Positions 51,301-61,097 of a stretch of DNA of 64,000 nt are shown here, one piece after another. Below the pieces are notes generated by a model, which was not told the origin of the DNA, did not search any database, and worked only from the letters and a program-made list of their open reading frames with translations. Position 1 is the stretch's first letter. Each line of letters opens with the position of its first letter. This DNA comes from Pedococcus sp. 5OH_020 (GTDB taxonomy: Bacteria > Actinomycetota > Actinomycetes > Actinomycetales > Dermatophilaceae): assembly GCF_027812955.1 (NCBI RefSeq), contig NZ_JAPYZV010000005.1:124001-188000 (forward strand). Reading direction: 5' to 3'. Position numbers and translations under genes: made by a program.

Positions 51301-52758
51301 CTACTTCCGCCGGCGCTTCTCGCGCACCCGGACGGAGACCTCTATGGGAGTCCCTTCGAAGCCGAACTCCTCGCGCAGCCGACGCTCGAGGAACCTGCGG
51401 TAGCCGGCCTCCAGGAAGCCAGAGGCGAAGACGACGAACCGCGGTGGTCGCGTGGACGCCTGCGTGGCGAAGAGGATGCGCGGCTGCTTGCCGCCACGCA
51501 CTGGATGAGGGTGCGCCGCGACGATCTCGCCGAAGAAGGCGTTGAGCCGCCCCGTCGGGACGCGGTAGTCCCACGACTCCAGCGACCTCTCGAGGGCGGG
51601 CACGAGCCTGTCCACGGCACGACCGGTGCGGGCCGAGATGTTGACCCGCGGCGCCCACGGGATCTGGACGAGCTCCCGCTCGATCTCCCGCTCGAGGTAG
51701 TACCGGCGTTCCTCGTCGAGCAGGTCCCACTTGTTGAACGCCAGGACCAGAGCGCGTCCCGCGTCGACGACCTGCTGCACCACCCGGACGTCCTGCTCGG
51801 CGATCGGCTCCTGCGCGTCGATCAGCACCACTGCGACCTCGGCCTTCTCAAGTGCCGTCTGCGTGCGTAGGGACGCGTAGAAGTCGGCTCCGCGGGTCTG
51901 GTGGACCCGACGGCGGATTCCCGCCGTGTCGACGAACCGCCAGGTCTTCCCGCCGAGCTCGATGAGCTCGTCGACGGGGTCACGCGTCGTGCCGGCGACG
52001 TTGTCGACGACGACGCGGTCCTCGTCGGCGAGCTTGTTGAGCAGGGAGGACTTACCCACGTTGGGCCGCCCGACCAGGGCCACCCGCCGCGGTCCGCCGC
52101 GCTGGTAGGCGTCCGCGTTGGCGCCGACACCGGGAAGCACGTCCAGGACCGCGTCGAGGACGTCACCGCTGCCACGCCCGTGCAGCGCCGACACGGGCCA
52201 CGGCTGGCCGAGCCCGAGGTTCCACAGTGCGGAGGCGTCGGCCTCGGTCCGCTGGTCGTCCACCTTGTTGGCGACCAGCACGACCGGCTTGCCTGAGCGC
52301 CGCAGCAGCTTGACGACCGCCTCGTCGTCGTCGGTGGCGCCGACCGTCGCGTCGACCACGAACATCACGACGTCCGCCAGGTCCACAGCGACCTCTGCCT
52401 GCTCGGCGACCCGCAGATGGATCCCCGTGGCGTCCACCTCCCAGCCGCCGGTGTCCACCAGGGTGAACCTCCGGCCGGCCCAGTCCGCGTCGTACGCGAC
52501 GCGGTCGCGGGTCACACCGGGCACATCCTCGACGACAGCCTCCCGGCGGCCGAGGATGCGGTTCACGAGGGTCGACTTGCCGACGTTGGGACGCCCGACG
52601 ACTGCTACGACCGGCAGGGGGCCCTGGCTGGCGACATACCCGTCCTCGTCCAGCTCGCCCTTGAGGAGCGAGCGGTCCTCGTCACTGAGGTCGAACTCCT
52701 CCAGCCCAGCGCGCAGGGCACGCTCGACAGTCGAGTCGTCGGTCAGGTGCTCACTCAC
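51301..52758 (-). CDS. der: Ribosome biogenesis GTPase Der (EngA)
   Basis: 485-residue double-Era GTPase for 50S subunit maturation. Two G domains: [22 protein letters not shown] and ANKVDDQRT, then [22 protein letters not shown] and [11 protein letters not shown]-terminal KH-like domain follows ([16 protein letters not shown]) with a basic end (RVREKRRRK). GTG 52758 with an AAGGA site. An acidic ~50-residue N-terminal extension precedes the first G domain. Confidence 0.96.
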   Translation of the reverse strand: MSEHLTDDSTVERALRAGLEEFDLSDEDRSLLKGELDEDGYVASQGPLPVVAVVGRPNVGKSTLVNRILGRREAVVEDVPGVTRDRVAYDADWAGRRFTLVDTGGWEVDATGIHLRVAEQAEVAVDLADVVMFVVDATVGATDDDEAVVKLLRRSGKPVVLVANKVDDQRTEADASALWNLGLGQPWPVSALHGRGSGDVLDAVLDVLPGVGANADAYQRGGPRRVALVGRPNVGKSSLLNKLADEDRVVVDNVAGTTRDPVDELIELGGKTWRFVDTAGIRRRVHQTRGADFYASLRTQTALEKAEVAVVLIDAQEPIAEQDVRVVQQVVDAGRALVLAFNKWDLLDEERRYYLEREIERELVQIPWAPRVNISARTGRAVDRLVPALERSLESWDYRVPTGRLNAFFGEIVAAHPHPVRGGKQPRILFATQASTRPPRFVVFASGFLEAGYRRFLERRLREEFGFEGTPIEVSVRVREKRRRK

Positions 52759-52866
52759 AGGGGTTCCTTGCTTCGGGCTACGGCGCCGGTGCGCGACGAG
52801 GTATGCCGCGGGGCCGACGCATATTGTCGCGCACTTTGTCGTGCGGCCGTGACAGGGCCTCAGCCC

Positions 52867-53571
52867 TCACGCGTCGACCTTGTGGGCCGCCTCCTTGCGC
52901 ACCACGGTCAGGACCGCCTCGACGCTCTGCTCGAAGTCGAGGTCCGAGGTGTCGACGAGATGCACGCCGTCGGCGGCCTGGGTGAACTGGGAGACCGTGG
53001 AGTCGTCGGCGTCGCGGCGGACGATCTGGTCCCTCGTGGCCTCGACCGCCTCGTCGTGCGCCTCACCATGCAGCTCCTTGGACCGGCGCCGCAGCCGGGC
53101 CTCGACGCTCGCGGTCAGGAGCACCCGCACGTCGGCATGGGGCGCCACCACCGTGGTGATGTCGCGCCCTTCCGCAACCACTCCCCCAGTCTGCGTGGCG
53201 ATCCGGTCCATCAGCTCGCGCTGCTGCTCCTGCAGGATCGGCCGGACCTTGGTGTTCGTGGCGACCTTGGACACGACCTCTGAGACCCGCGTCGTGCGAA
53301 TGGCGTCCTCGATCTCCAGACCCCGGACCAGAACGCTGGCGTGGGTGGGGTCGGTGCCCATCTCGAGCGGGATGTCGCGCGCCGCAGCGGCCACCGCATC
53401 GCGGTCCTCCAGCTCGACGCCCTCCTCCAGACACCACCAGGTGACGGCACGGTACATCGCACCGGTGTCCAGGTAGCCCACGCCGAGCCGATCCGCCACG
53501 GCGCGCGACACGCTGGACTTGCCCGAGCCCGACGGACCATCCACGGCGATGACGAGGTGGTTGCTGGTCAT
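52867..53571 (-). CDS. cmk: Cytidylate kinase
   Basis: 234-residue (d)CMP kinase. P-loop DGPSGSGKSSVSRAVA; LGVGYLDTGAMYRAVTWW is the CMP-binding segment; VVAEGRDITTVVAPHADVRV and the LRRRSKEL lid basic residues are conserved. ATG 53571 is preceded by TAGGCT (53585-53580) with an 8-nt spacer, so leaderless initiation is possible. In the common order tyrA, cmk, der, as in many Actinobacteria. Confidence 0.96.
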   Translation of the reverse strand: MTSNHLVIAVDGPSGSGKSSVSRAVADRLGVGYLDTGAMYRAVTWWCLEEGVELEDRDAVAAAARDIPLEMGTDPTHASVLVRGLEIEDAIRTTRVSEVVSKVATNTKVRPILQEQQRELMDRIATQTGGVVAEGRDITTVVAPHADVRVLLTASVEARLRRRSKELHGEAHDEAVEATRDQIVRRDADDSTVSQFTQAADGVHLVDTSDLDFEQSVEAVLTVVRKEAAHKVDA

Positions 53572-53598
53572 GGGCCTACAGCCTATGGGCTGCCCTGC

Positions 53599-54681
53599 TC
53601 ACCCGTGCAGCCGCCAGCCCCTCGCCACGAGCTCGTCGGCAAGCCGCTCCGCCACGGCGGGCAGCACCGAGATCTCCGCCAGGCCGAACGGCTGCCCCAG
53701 CCCGTGCTCCAGGTGCAGGTCCTCCAAGTTCACCCCGGCGTCACCGACGTCGTGCAGGAGGCGGCCGAGCTCCCCCGGCTGGTCCGGTACGAGTACGACC
53801 ACTACGTCGTACGACGTCGGTGCGGCGCCGTGCTTGCCCGGGATCCGGGCGTGACCGGCATTTCCGTGGGCCACGGTTCGGGCGAGGATCTCGCGTGCAC
53901 CGAGCCCGTCACCCTCGGCCAAGGCGTGCAGCGCCTCGATCACCGACCCGAGCTCGGCGTGGAGCTGTTCCAGCACCTGGGCCACCGCGGCCGCGTTGCC
54001 AGCGAGGATCTGCGTCCACAGCTGGGGGTCGCTGGCGGCGACGCGCGTGACATCGCGGATTCCCTGGCCGGACAACGCCACCGCCTCGTCGGGCACGTCT
54101 CGCAGGCGACCCGCCACCAGGGACGACGCGATCTGTGGGACGTGGGAGACGACAGCGACAGCGGCGTCGTGCTCCCGGGGGCTCATGGTGCGCACTGTTC
54201 CCCCCGCGGCAGTAGCCAGCTCGCGCGTCAGGGCGGTCGCCTCCGCAGAGCTCTCGGGGCTGGGCACCACCACCCACGCCCGACCGTCGAAGAGGTCACC
54301 CCGCGCGGCCACCGCTCCCGAGCGCTCTCGACCCGCCATCGGATGAGAACCGACATAACGGCGCAGGTCCGCCCCGCGCCGGCGGACGTCCTCGAGCACC
54401 GCCACCTTGACCGAGGCCACGTCGGTCACCACGGCCTGTGGCCAGTCGGCGAGCTCCCGGGCTACGACGGAACCCGCCACGTCGGGAGGTGCGGCGACGA
54501 CGACGACGTCCGGGGGCGGCTCGTCGGGGGTCGCCACTGATCCGGCGCCCAGGTCACGAGCAAGGGCGACCGCTGTCGGCGAGGGGTCTGCGAGCGACAC
54601 CGCATAGCCGGCCCGCACCAGGGCGATGCCGAGACTGGTACCGATGAGGCCGGTGCCGACGATGCGGACTCGCGTGGTCAC
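53599..54681 (-). CDS. tyrA: Prephenate dehydrogenase (TyrA)
   Basis: 360-residue NAD(P)-dependent enzyme of tyrosine synthesis. Nucleotide motif VGTGLIGTSLGIAL at the N-terminus; the catalytic His is in GSHPMAGRERSG; HVPQIASSLVAGRL lies in the helical dimerisation domain. A C-terminal ACT-like domain (VVLVPDQPGELGRLLHDVGDAG) suggests feedback control by tyrosine. GTG 54681 follows TAGCCT (54694-54689) with a 7-nt spacer. Confidence 0.95.
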   Translation of the reverse strand: MTTRVRIVGTGLIGTSLGIALVRAGYAVSLADPSPTAVALARDLGAGSVATPDEPPPDVVVVAAPPDVAGSVVARELADWPQAVVTDVASVKVAVLEDVRRRGADLRRYVGSHPMAGRERSGAVAARGDLFDGRAWVVVPSPESSAEATALTRELATAAGGTVRTMSPREHDAAVAVVSHVPQIASSLVAGRLRDVPDEAVALSGQGIRDVTRVAASDPQLWTQILAGNAAAVAQVLEQLHAELGSVIEALHALAEGDGLGAREILARTVAHGNAGHARIPGKHGAAPTSYDVVVVLVPDQPGELGRLLHDVGDAGVNLEDLHLEHGLGQPFGLAEISVLPAVAERLADELVARGWRLHG

Positions 54682-54717
54682 GACGCGAAGGCTACCGACG
54701 ACGCCGGCCCGCCGACG

Positions 54718-55629
54718 TCACAGTCCGGCGGCGGAGTACAGTCTGCCGACCTCGTCCTTGGTCAGCTTGCGCATCTTGCCCGGCTTGGTGTCACCGAGGT
54801 GGATCGGACCCACCTGGGTCCGGACCAGGGACAGGACGGGGTGGCCGACAGCGTCCAGCAGACGGCGAACGATGTGCTTGCGCCCCTCGTGCAGAATCAC
54901 CTCCACCAGCGCCCTGCCGGGCTGGGAGTCGACGACGCGGAAGGAGTCGACCGATGCGGGGCCGTCGTCCAGCTCGACGCCCTCCCGCAGCCGCCTGCCC
55001 AGGTCACGGGGCACCGGTCCGCGGATCTGGGCGAGGTAGGTCTTGGCCACGCCGTACTGCGGGTGCTGCAGTCGATGTGCGAGGCCACCGTCGTTGGTGA
55101 GGATGAGGAGGCCTTCGGTGTCGGCGTCCAGGCGGCCGACGTGGAAGAGGCGCTCGTGCCGGTTTCCCACGTAGTCGCCGATGCTGATGCGCCCGAGCTC
55201 GTCGTTCATCGTGGTGACGACTCCGAGCGGCTTGTTGAAGGCGAAGTAGACCCGACTCTCGTCCAGCTGGACCCGCACACCGTCCACGTGCACCGTCTGG
55301 TCGGCCCGGATCCTCACGCCGAGCTCGGTGACGACGTGCCCGTCGACCTCGACTCGGCCCTCGCTGATGAGGTTCTCGCACACGCGCCGGCTGCCGACTC
55401 CGGCGGCGGCGAGCAGCTTCTGCAGCCTGATGCCGTCCGGGTCGTGGACGTCGACCTCAGGAGCAGTCCGCTCGCGCGGGACCCGGGTGGGCTGGCTGCG
55501 CTTGGTGGTCCCCGAGCTGCCGCGCTGCGGCCTCTCCGTACTACCGCGCTGCGGTCTCTCCGCGCTACCGCGCTGCGGCCTTTCCGCGCGGTCGCGCTGG
55601 GAGCCGCCTCTGCCTCGTGGCGATGTCAT
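54718..55629 (-). CDS. rluB: 23S rRNA pseudouridine synthase RluB
   Basis: 303-residue pseudouridine synthase with an N-terminal S4 domain (RLQKLLAAAGVGSRRVCENLI) and the catalytic Asp in GRLDADTEGLLILTNDG; NKPLGVVTTM and HEGRKHIVRRLLDAVGHPV are family marks. A low-complexity basic N-terminal extension of ~60 residues carries three 8-residue (S/A/T)ERPQRGS repeats encoded by a 24-bp repeat. ATG 55629 overlaps the scpB stop by 4 bp. Confidence 0.93.
   Translation of the reverse strand: MTSPRGRGGSQRDRAERPQRGSAERPQRGSTERPQRGSSGTTKRSQPTRVPRERTAPEVDVHDPDGIRLQKLLAAAGVGSRRVCENLISEGRVEVDGHVVTELGVRIRADQTVHVDGVRVQLDESRVYFAFNKPLGVVTTMNDELGRISIGDYVGNRHERLFHVGRLDADTEGLLILTNDGGLAHRLQHPQYGVAKTYLAQIRGPVPRDLGRRLREGVELDDGPASVDSFRVVDSQPGRALVEVILHEGRKHIVRRLLDAVGHPVLSLVRTQVGPIHLGDTKPGKMRKLTKDEVGRLYSAAGL
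55517..55588 (-). repeat. 24-bp tandem repeat in rluB N-terminal region
   Basis: Three in-frame 24-bp units (55517-55540, 55541-55564, 55565-55588), differing at two to four bases, encode AERPQRGS-type repeats; a partial unit lies beyond. Confidence 0.8.
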
Positions 55630-56234
55630 CCGCGTCCCTGTTCTGCGATCTCGTCGAGCATGTCGATCTCTGGAAGGTATGGCGCCAGCGCCGGGAGCTC
55701 GTCCAGGCTCGACAGGCCCAGCCGCTGGAGGAAGTAGTCGGTGGTCCCATAGAGCACGGCGCCGCTCTCGCCCTCGGCGCCGAGCTCCTCGATGAGCCCC
55801 CGGTTGAGCAGGGTCCGGACCACCCCGTCGACATTGACGCCCCGCACGGCGGAGACGCGGGACCGGGAGATCGGCTGCCGGTAGGCGATGACCGCCAGGG
55901 TCTCGAGCGAGGCCTGGGTCAGCTTGGCCTGCTGCCCGTCGAGAAGGAACTTCTCCACGACCGGGGCGTAGTCGGCCCGGCTGTAGATCCGCCAGCCCCC
56001 GGCCACGGACCTGAGGGTGAAGCCGCGTTGCTGCGCCTCGTACTCCTGCTCCAAGGCCTCGAGGTGGCCGCGGACGTCGTCCGTGGGCAGCTCGAGCGCC
56101 GTGGCCAGCGCCACTTCGGTCACGGGCTCGTCCACCACCATGAGTACCGCCTCGATGGCGCTCCTCGCGCCGCCGGGGAAGTCGCTGAGGTCGAACGCGA
56201 CCTGCTCCCCCGCCTCCGTGTCCACGTCACTCAT
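55626..56234 (-). CDS. scpB: Segregation and condensation protein B
   Basis: 202-residue winged-helix kleisin-interacting subunit of the SMC-ScpAB condensin. Marks: RSAIEAVLMVVDEPV, GGWRIYSRADYAPVVE and the repeated wing QASLETLAVIAYRQPISR. ATG 56234 lies within the scpA 3' end (8-bp overlap), and its stop overlaps rluB (4 bp), so the set is translationally coupled. Confidence 0.96.
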   Translation of the reverse strand: MSDVDTEAGEQVAFDLSDFPGGARSAIEAVLMVVDEPVTEVALATALELPTDDVRGHLEALEQEYEAQQRGFTLRSVAGGWRIYSRADYAPVVEKFLLDGQQAKLTQASLETLAVIAYRQPISRSRVSAVRGVNVDGVVRTLLNRGLIEELGAEGESGAVLYGTTDYFLQRLGLSSLDELPALAPYLPEIDMLDEIAEQGRG

Positions 56235-57162
56235 CCGTCACGCCTTCCTGGTCGAGCTGGTCCAGCTCGTCGAACTCGTCGCTCACCGCGATGTCGCCCT
56301 GGTCCGCCCCTGTCCATCGGACGGTCAGCTCTCCGAGCGCCTCTGCCTGGTCGAAGGCGATCGCAGCCTCCCGGAACAGCTCGAGCAGGGCCAGGAACCG
56401 AGCCACGATGACCAGCGTGGAGTCCGCGTCAGCGACGAGGGCACGGAACGAGCACACGCGCTCCCGGCGCAGGCGGGCACCGAGCACTCCAGCCTGCTCC
56501 CGGACGCTGACCTGAGGGGCGTGGAGGTGGTCGAGCCCCACAGTGGGCGCGACCTTCGGAGTCATCGCACGAGCGGCGACCATCGCGAGCTGCTCGGGCG
56601 TGATCCCCATGACGAGCTCCGGAAGCAGAGCGGCGAACTGAGGCTCGAGACCGGCCTGCCGGGGGGTCAGCCGTCCGGCGGTGGCCATCCGTTCCGCGAA
56701 CGTGAAGGCGATGTCCTTGAACGCCCGGTACTGGAGCAGCCGGGCGAAAAGCAGGTCGCGGGCTTCGATCAGCGCGAGGTCCTCCTCGTCCTGCGGTCCC
56801 GTCTGCGGCAGCAGCCTCGCCGCCTTGAGGTCCAGCAGTGTGGCGGCGACGAGCAGGAACTCGGAGGCCTGTCCGAGGTCCCACTCGCTCTCCGCCTCCC
56901 GAGCCGCCTTGATGTGTGCGATGAACTCGTCGGTCACCTGGGCCAGGGCGATCTCGGTGATGTCCAGCTTGTGCTTGCTGATCAGCCCCAGGAGGAGGTC
57001 GAACGGCCCCGAGAAGACGTCCAGGTGCACCTCGAAGGGGGTACTGGTGCTGCGACGGGTGATCACCCCACCGGGCGTCGCCTGCGCGGCCGCCGGTGCC
57101 TGGGCGGCCGTCCGTGCCTGCGCGGTGGTGGCCTCGGGAGCCACCCCCTCAGGCCGCCCCAC
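56227..57162 (-). CDS. scpA: Segregation and condensation protein A
   Basis: 311-residue kleisin that bridges the SMC heads. The conserved FEVHLDVFSGPFDLLLGLISKHKLDITEIAL opens after an Ala/Thr-rich N-terminal extension of ~40 residues, and the C-terminal winged helix contains LALLELFREAAIAFDQAEALG. GTG 57162 overlaps parA by 14 bp; the alternative start near GVITRR would remove the low-complexity extension. Confidence 0.95.
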   Translation of the reverse strand: MGRPEGVAPEATTAQARTAAQAPAAAQATPGGVITRRSTSTPFEVHLDVFSGPFDLLLGLISKHKLDITEIALAQVTDEFIAHIKAAREAESEWDLGQASEFLLVAATLLDLKAARLLPQTGPQDEEDLALIEARDLLFARLLQYRAFKDIAFTFAERMATAGRLTPRQAGLEPQFAALLPELVMGITPEQLAMVAARAMTPKVAPTVGLDHLHAPQVSVREQAGVLGARLRRERVCSFRALVADADSTLVIVARFLALLELFREAAIAFDQAEALGELTVRWTGADQGDIAVSDEFDELDQLDQEGVTDE

Positions 57163-58192
57163 CGCGCGCGATCAGCTCTCGGGCGAGCTGCCGGTATGCC
57201 GCGGCCGCACCGTGCGTCGAGGCGTACGTGGTGATCGGCTCCGCCGCCAGGGTCGCGTCCGGGAACTTGACCGTGCGGCTGATGACGGTGTGGAAGACCT
57301 GCTCCTTGAAGTGGTCGACGACGCTGCGCACGACCTCCTTGCTGTGCAGCGTCCGTGAGTCGAACATGGTCGCGAGGATGCCGTCGACCTGCAGGCGCGG
57401 GTTGAGGCGGTCGGTGATCTTGTCGATCGTCTCCACGAGCAGGGCCACGCCACGCATCGCGAAGAACTCACACTCGAGCGGGATGATGACCCCGTGCGCG
57501 GCAGTCAGCGCGTTCACGGTGAGCAGCCCCAGGGAGGGCTGGCAGTCGATCATGATCACGTCGTAGTCGTCGACGACGGGACGCAGGACGCGGGCCAGTA
57601 TCTGTTCGCGGGCGACCTCGCCGACCAGCTGGACCTCGGCGGCGGAGAGGTCGATGTTGGCCGGGATGACGTCGAGGTTCTCGGTGGCCGTGTGCTGGAT
57701 CACCTCGCGCACGTCGTGACCGCGCTCGACGAGCAGGTTGTAGATCGTCACGTCGAGCTCGTTGGCACGGACGCCGAGACCGACCGACAGGGCGCCCTGG
57801 GGGTCGAAGTCGACGAGCAGGACGCGTCGGCCCACCTCCGCCAGGGCCGCGCCGAGGTTGATGGTGGTCGTGGTCTTCCCGACCCCACCCTTCTGGTTGC
57901 ACATGGCGATGATCCGTGCCGGACCATGAGCCGTCAGCGGCGGGGGCTCCGGGAACACCGGCAGCGGCCGACCGGTGTAGCCGAGCTGGCCGGCGCCGGC
58001 AGTCTCAGTGCCCGGGAGCTGGGCGGGCTCCCGGTCGGCGTTGGGAGGGAGCGGGACGGAGGACTCATCGACGGGGTTGTGGTGCGGCTGCTCCTGCGTG
58101 GTCACCTCAGGTTCCACAGGTGGTTCACTCCCGGTGGGTTGGCGTACGGCGGTCAGCCTCTCGCTGATCGTGCCGACCCTATCAGCGGGCAC
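57149..58192 (-). CDS. ParA-family ATPase (Soj-like) beside scpAB
   Basis: 347-residue deviant Walker ATPase that positions DNA or cell-pole structures. Walker A' [31 protein letters not shown] and [17 protein letters not shown] are clear. The first ~85 residues are a Pro/Glu-rich unstructured extension. No parB follows; in Actinobacteria this scpA-linked ParA is distinct from the origin-proximal parAB pair. GTG 58192 overlaps xerD by 11 bp; later starts are possible within the extension. Confidence 0.92.
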   Translation of the reverse strand: MPADRVGTISERLTAVRQPTGSEPPVEPEVTTQEQPHHNPVDESSVPLPPNADREPAQLPGTETAGAGQLGYTGRPLPVFPEPPPLTAHGPARIIAMCNQKGGVGKTTTTINLGAALAEVGRRVLLVDFDPQGALSVGLGVRANELDVTIYNLLVERGHDVREVIQHTATENLDVIPANIDLSAAEVQLVGEVAREQILARVLRPVVDDYDVIMIDCQPSLGLLTVNALTAAHGVIIPLECEFFAMRGVALLVETIDKITDRLNPRLQVDGILATMFDSRTLHSKEVVRSVVDHFKEQVFHTVISRTVKFPDATLAAEPITTYASTHGAAAAYRQLARELIARGGAA

Positions 58193-59111
58193 GAGGGTGG
58201 CTCTGGGCGTAGACCTCCCGGAGCCGCTGCACGGTCACGAGGGTGTAGATCTGGGTCGTCGTGACGGAGGCGTGCCCCAGAAGCTCCTGCACGACGCGCA
58301 CGTCCGCGCCGCCGTCCAGCAGGTGGGTGGCGAACGAGTGCCGCAGGGTGTGCGGGGACAGATGCCCGGTGAGGTCCGCTCGCTCGGCCGCCGCCCTCAT
58401 CACGGCCCACGCCGACTGCCGAGACAGCCGGCCCCCTCGCTGGTTGAGGAAGACGGCGGGCGTGCCGGTCCCCTTGGTGGCGAACACCGGACGCCCTCTG
58501 ACGAGGTAGGCCTCCAGGGCGTGGGCGGCATACGAGCCGAGCGGCACCATCCGCTCCTTGCTGCCCTTGCCGAACAGCCGCACGACGCCCTCACCCAGGT
58601 CGAGGTCGTCGATGTCCAGCCCGACGGCTTCCGAGATCCTGGCACCGGCGCCATACAGCAGCTCCAGCAGGGCGCGGTCCCGCAGCGACGCTGCGGTGTC
58701 GCCCACCCCTGCGGCCAGCAGCAGTCGCTCCACCTCCTCGACGGCAATGGCCTTCGGCAGCCGGGTGGGAGCCTTCGGCGGGCTCACCGCGCCGGCAGGG
58801 TCCGTGCGCACGTCACCCTCGAGCGCCAGGAACCGGTGGAACCCGCGGACCGCGACCAGGGTCCGAGCCGCGGAGGACGCCGCCAACGGCGGATGCTCGG
58901 GACCCCCTTCGCGCAGGGAGGCGAGGAACCCCGTGACGTGGCCCTCGGTGATGTCGGAGGGCTCCTGCACCCCGTGCTCCCGTAGGTAGGCCGCGTACCG
59001 CGACAGGTCCCGTCGGTACGACGTCAGGGTGTTGAGGGCCACTCCTCGCTCCACCTCGAGGTGGTTCAGCCAACCCCGGACGGCCCGCTCGACCGCGCTG
59101 GAAGGTGGCAC
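58182..59111 (-). CDS. xerD: Tyrosine recombinase XerD
   Basis: 309-residue site-specific recombinase resolving chromosome dimers at dif. Catalytic residues: Arg in [12 protein letters not shown], Lys in [10 protein letters not shown], HxLRH ([13 protein letters not shown]), His in [14 protein letters not shown] and the Tyr in the same segment. GTG 59111 is preferred to ATG 59132 because TAGACT (59124-59119) ends 7 nt before it, and the shorter start avoids overlap with the divergent gene. First gene of the xerD, parA, scpA, scpB, rluB set. Confidence 0.94.
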   Translation of the reverse strand: MPPSSAVERAVRGWLNHLEVERGVALNTLTSYRRDLSRYAAYLREHGVQEPSDITEGHVTGFLASLREGGPEHPPLAASSAARTLVAVRGFHRFLALEGDVRTDPAGAVSPPKAPTRLPKAIAVEEVERLLLAAGVGDTAASLRDRALLELLYGAGARISEAVGLDIDDLDLGEGVVRLFGKGSKERMVPLGSYAAHALEAYLVRGRPVFATKGTGTPAVFLNQRGGRLSRQSAWAVMRAAAERADLTGHLSPHTLRHSFATHLLDGGADVRVVQELLGHASVTTTQIYTLVTVQRLREVYAQSHPRAR

Positions 59112-59130
59112 GGGTGCGAGTCTAGGCGGC
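59112..59130. promoter_or_regulatory. 19-bp divergent promoter with overlapping -10 boxes
   Basis: Minus-strand TAGACT (59124-59119) is 7 nt from the xerD GTG. Plus-strand GAGTCT (59118-59123) is 7 nt from ATG 59131. The two hexamers occupy the same bases on opposite strands, so the genes should compete for polymerase. Confidence 0.5.
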
Positions 59131-59781
59131 ATGAAGCTCTACGCAGACCTGCCCGGCCGCCGCACGCTCCAGATCCTGGCAGACCTGGCCGTGCTCGGAT
59201 GGGTGTGCCTGTGGGCCTGGCTCGGCCGCCTGGTCCACGACACGACGTTGACCCTGACCGGCCCGGGCCACCAGCTTCAAGGGGCGGGTAGCGGTCTGCG
59301 GAGACAGATGACCCAGGCGGGCGACGCCGTCCAGGACGTGCCGCTGGTCGGTGACAGGATCGCGGTCCCGTTCCGGCAGGCGGGGTCGGCGGGCTCGACG
59401 CTCGAGCAGGCGGGCAGCGACCTGGTCGACGCGGTGACCCGTCTGGCGAACGTCCTCGGCTGGGTCACGGCCCTCGTCCCGATCCTCATCGTGGCAGCAG
59501 TCTGGCTGGTGCTGAGGGGCCGCTTCGTCCGCAGGGCGACCGCCGCGCAGCGCTTCATCGACAACGCTGCGGACCTGGACCTCTTCGCGCTGCGTGCCAT
59601 GTCGCGACAGCCGATGCGTCGGCTGGCCACGATCTCCGACGACCCCACCGGCGCCTGGCGGCGTGGCGAGGAGCCGGTCATCCGCGCGTTGGCCCTGTTG
59701 GAGCTCCGCGACAGCGGGCTGCGCCCGCCAACGCCCCCACATGGTGCTACTCGCGCCACCCCGGTCCCAGGTCCGAGGTAG
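59131..59781 (+). CDS. Membrane protein of unknown function
   Basis: 216-residue protein with two predicted transmembrane helices: [23 protein letters not shown] near the start and [17 protein letters not shown] near residue 115. The section between (residues 40-105) is a Gly/Ala/Gln-rich, probably extracytoplasmic helical part; the C-terminus is cytoplasmic and basic. I do not recognise the family. ATG 59131 has GAGTCT ending 7 nt before it. It is convergent with malQ. Confidence 0.75.
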   Translation: MKLYADLPGRRTLQILADLAVLGWVCLWAWLGRLVHDTTLTLTGPGHQLQGAGSGLRRQMTQAGDAVQDVPLVGDRIAVPFRQAGSAGSTLEQAGSDLVDAVTRLANVLGWVTALVPILIVAAVWLVLRGRFVRRATAAQRFIDNAADLDLFALRAMSRQPMRRLATISDDPTGAWRRGEEPVIRALALLELRDSGLRPPTPPHGATRATPVPGPR

Positions 59782-59849
59782 GAAGGCCCAGAAGTACCGT
59801 CCGTCTCACCTGGAACCAGTGGGAGAGGGAGGTTGGTTCTCACCGCGGC

Positions 59850-61097
59850 TCAGGACGCGGCGAGCCGTCCCGAGCGTTCGGTCAGGGACCGGAGACGCTG
59901 GGCGAGGTCGGGCGTGAGCGCACCATCGTCCATCCGCCACCGCCAGCCGCCCTCGATCCCCGGGGCGTTCATGCGGGCATGCGACCCGAGGGAGAGCACG
60001 TCCTGAGCCTGCATCATGGCGAGGCCGCAGCGCGCCTCGAGGGCCAGCCGGATCATGGCCCAGGAGGGCTCTGACTCGCCCTCCTCGACGCCGACCTCGT
60101 CCCAGGCTTCCAGGACCAGCGCGCGGCGCTCGTCCGGCAGGGTCTCCCACCATCCACAGACGGTGTCGTTGTCGTGCGTCCCCGTGTAGACGACCTGGTT
60201 GACCTGCTGGTTCTTCGGGTCGTGGGTGTTGTTGGAGTCGCTCGGCTCGAACCCGAACTGCAGGACGGCCATGCCGGGATAGCCCAGGGCGCGGCGCAGC
60301 TCGATCACCGGCGCGTCGATGTCGCCCAGGTCCTCCGCGACGATCGCAAGTGGCCCGAGCTCGCAACTGGCGGCGTCGAACACGTCGCGACCCGGCCCCT
60401 TCTCCCACCGGCCGTCGAGCGCGGTCCGGGCGCCCGCGGGGACCGCCCAGTAGGCACTGAACCCGCGGAAGTGGTCCACCCGCACGAGGTCGAAGAGCGC
60501 GAACGTCCGCCGCAGCCGCTCCACCCACCAGCGGAAGCGGTCGCGGCCCAGGGCCTGCCAGTCGTACAAGGGGTTCCCCCAGAGCTGTCCGGTGGCGGCG
60601 TAGGCGTCCGGCGGCACGCCGGCGACGGCGTCGGTCCGGAAGAACTGCGGCCACGCGCGCTCGTCCGCGCCCTCGGGAGCCACGTAGATGGGCACGTCGC
60701 CCATGAGCCGGACGCCCCGCCCCCGCGCGTAGGCCCGCAGCGCGCTCCACTCCCGGGTGAACCTCACCTGATCGGTGAGGTCGCCGCCGAAATCCGCCCA
60801 GGACCCGGCCCAGTACGACTCCTGGGCGGCGAACGCGTCCAGCTCCTCCCCGCTCACGGCGGCGGTGGGGTGCTCGAGCAGGCCCGGCCACGCGGCGAAG
60901 GCCGACGGAGACTTGTATGGCGAGCCGTGCTCGTCCGGAACCGAGACGGGCAGCACCTGCCAGACCGACTGGCCCGCGGCCTGCAGCCAGTCGACGAAGT
61001 CGCGGGCCGGCTGACCCAGCCGGCCGCCGGGCAGGGACGTGATGTGCAGCTGCACGCCACTGGCGCGTGGCCGGGTGGGCGAGGGGGCGGTGGTCAC
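59850..61097 (-). CDS. malQ: 4-alpha-glucanotransferase (amylomaltase), compact
   Basis: GH77 enzyme that disproportionates maltodextrins. 415 residues, shorter than the usual 480-700. Conserved: VQLHITSLPGG, QVLPVSVPDEHGSPYKSPSAF, LMGDVPIYVAPEGADERAW, the nucleophile region LVRVDHFRGFSAYW, acid/base VAEDLGDID and TGTHDNDTVCGWW. All key catalytic segments are intact, so the loss is in peripheral loops and the N-terminal domain. GTG 61097 overlaps the hisS stop by 4 bp, an unusual operon partner. Confidence 0.9.
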   Translation of the reverse strand: MTTAPSPTRPRASGVQLHITSLPGGRLGQPARDFVDWLQAAGQSVWQVLPVSVPDEHGSPYKSPSAFAAWPGLLEHPTAAVSGEELDAFAAQESYWAGSWADFGGDLTDQVRFTREWSALRAYARGRGVRLMGDVPIYVAPEGADERAWPQFFRTDAVAGVPPDAYAATGQLWGNPLYDWQALGRDRFRWWVERLRRTFALFDLVRVDHFRGFSAYWAVPAGARTALDGRWEKGPGRDVFDAASCELGPLAIVAEDLGDIDAPVIELRRALGYPGMAVLQFGFEPSDSNNTHDPKNQQVNQVVYTGTHDNDTVCGWWETLPDERRALVLEAWDEVGVEEGESEPSWAMIRLALEARCGLAMMQAQDVLSLGSHARMNAPGIEGGWRWRMDDGALTPDLAQRLRSLTERSGRLAAS

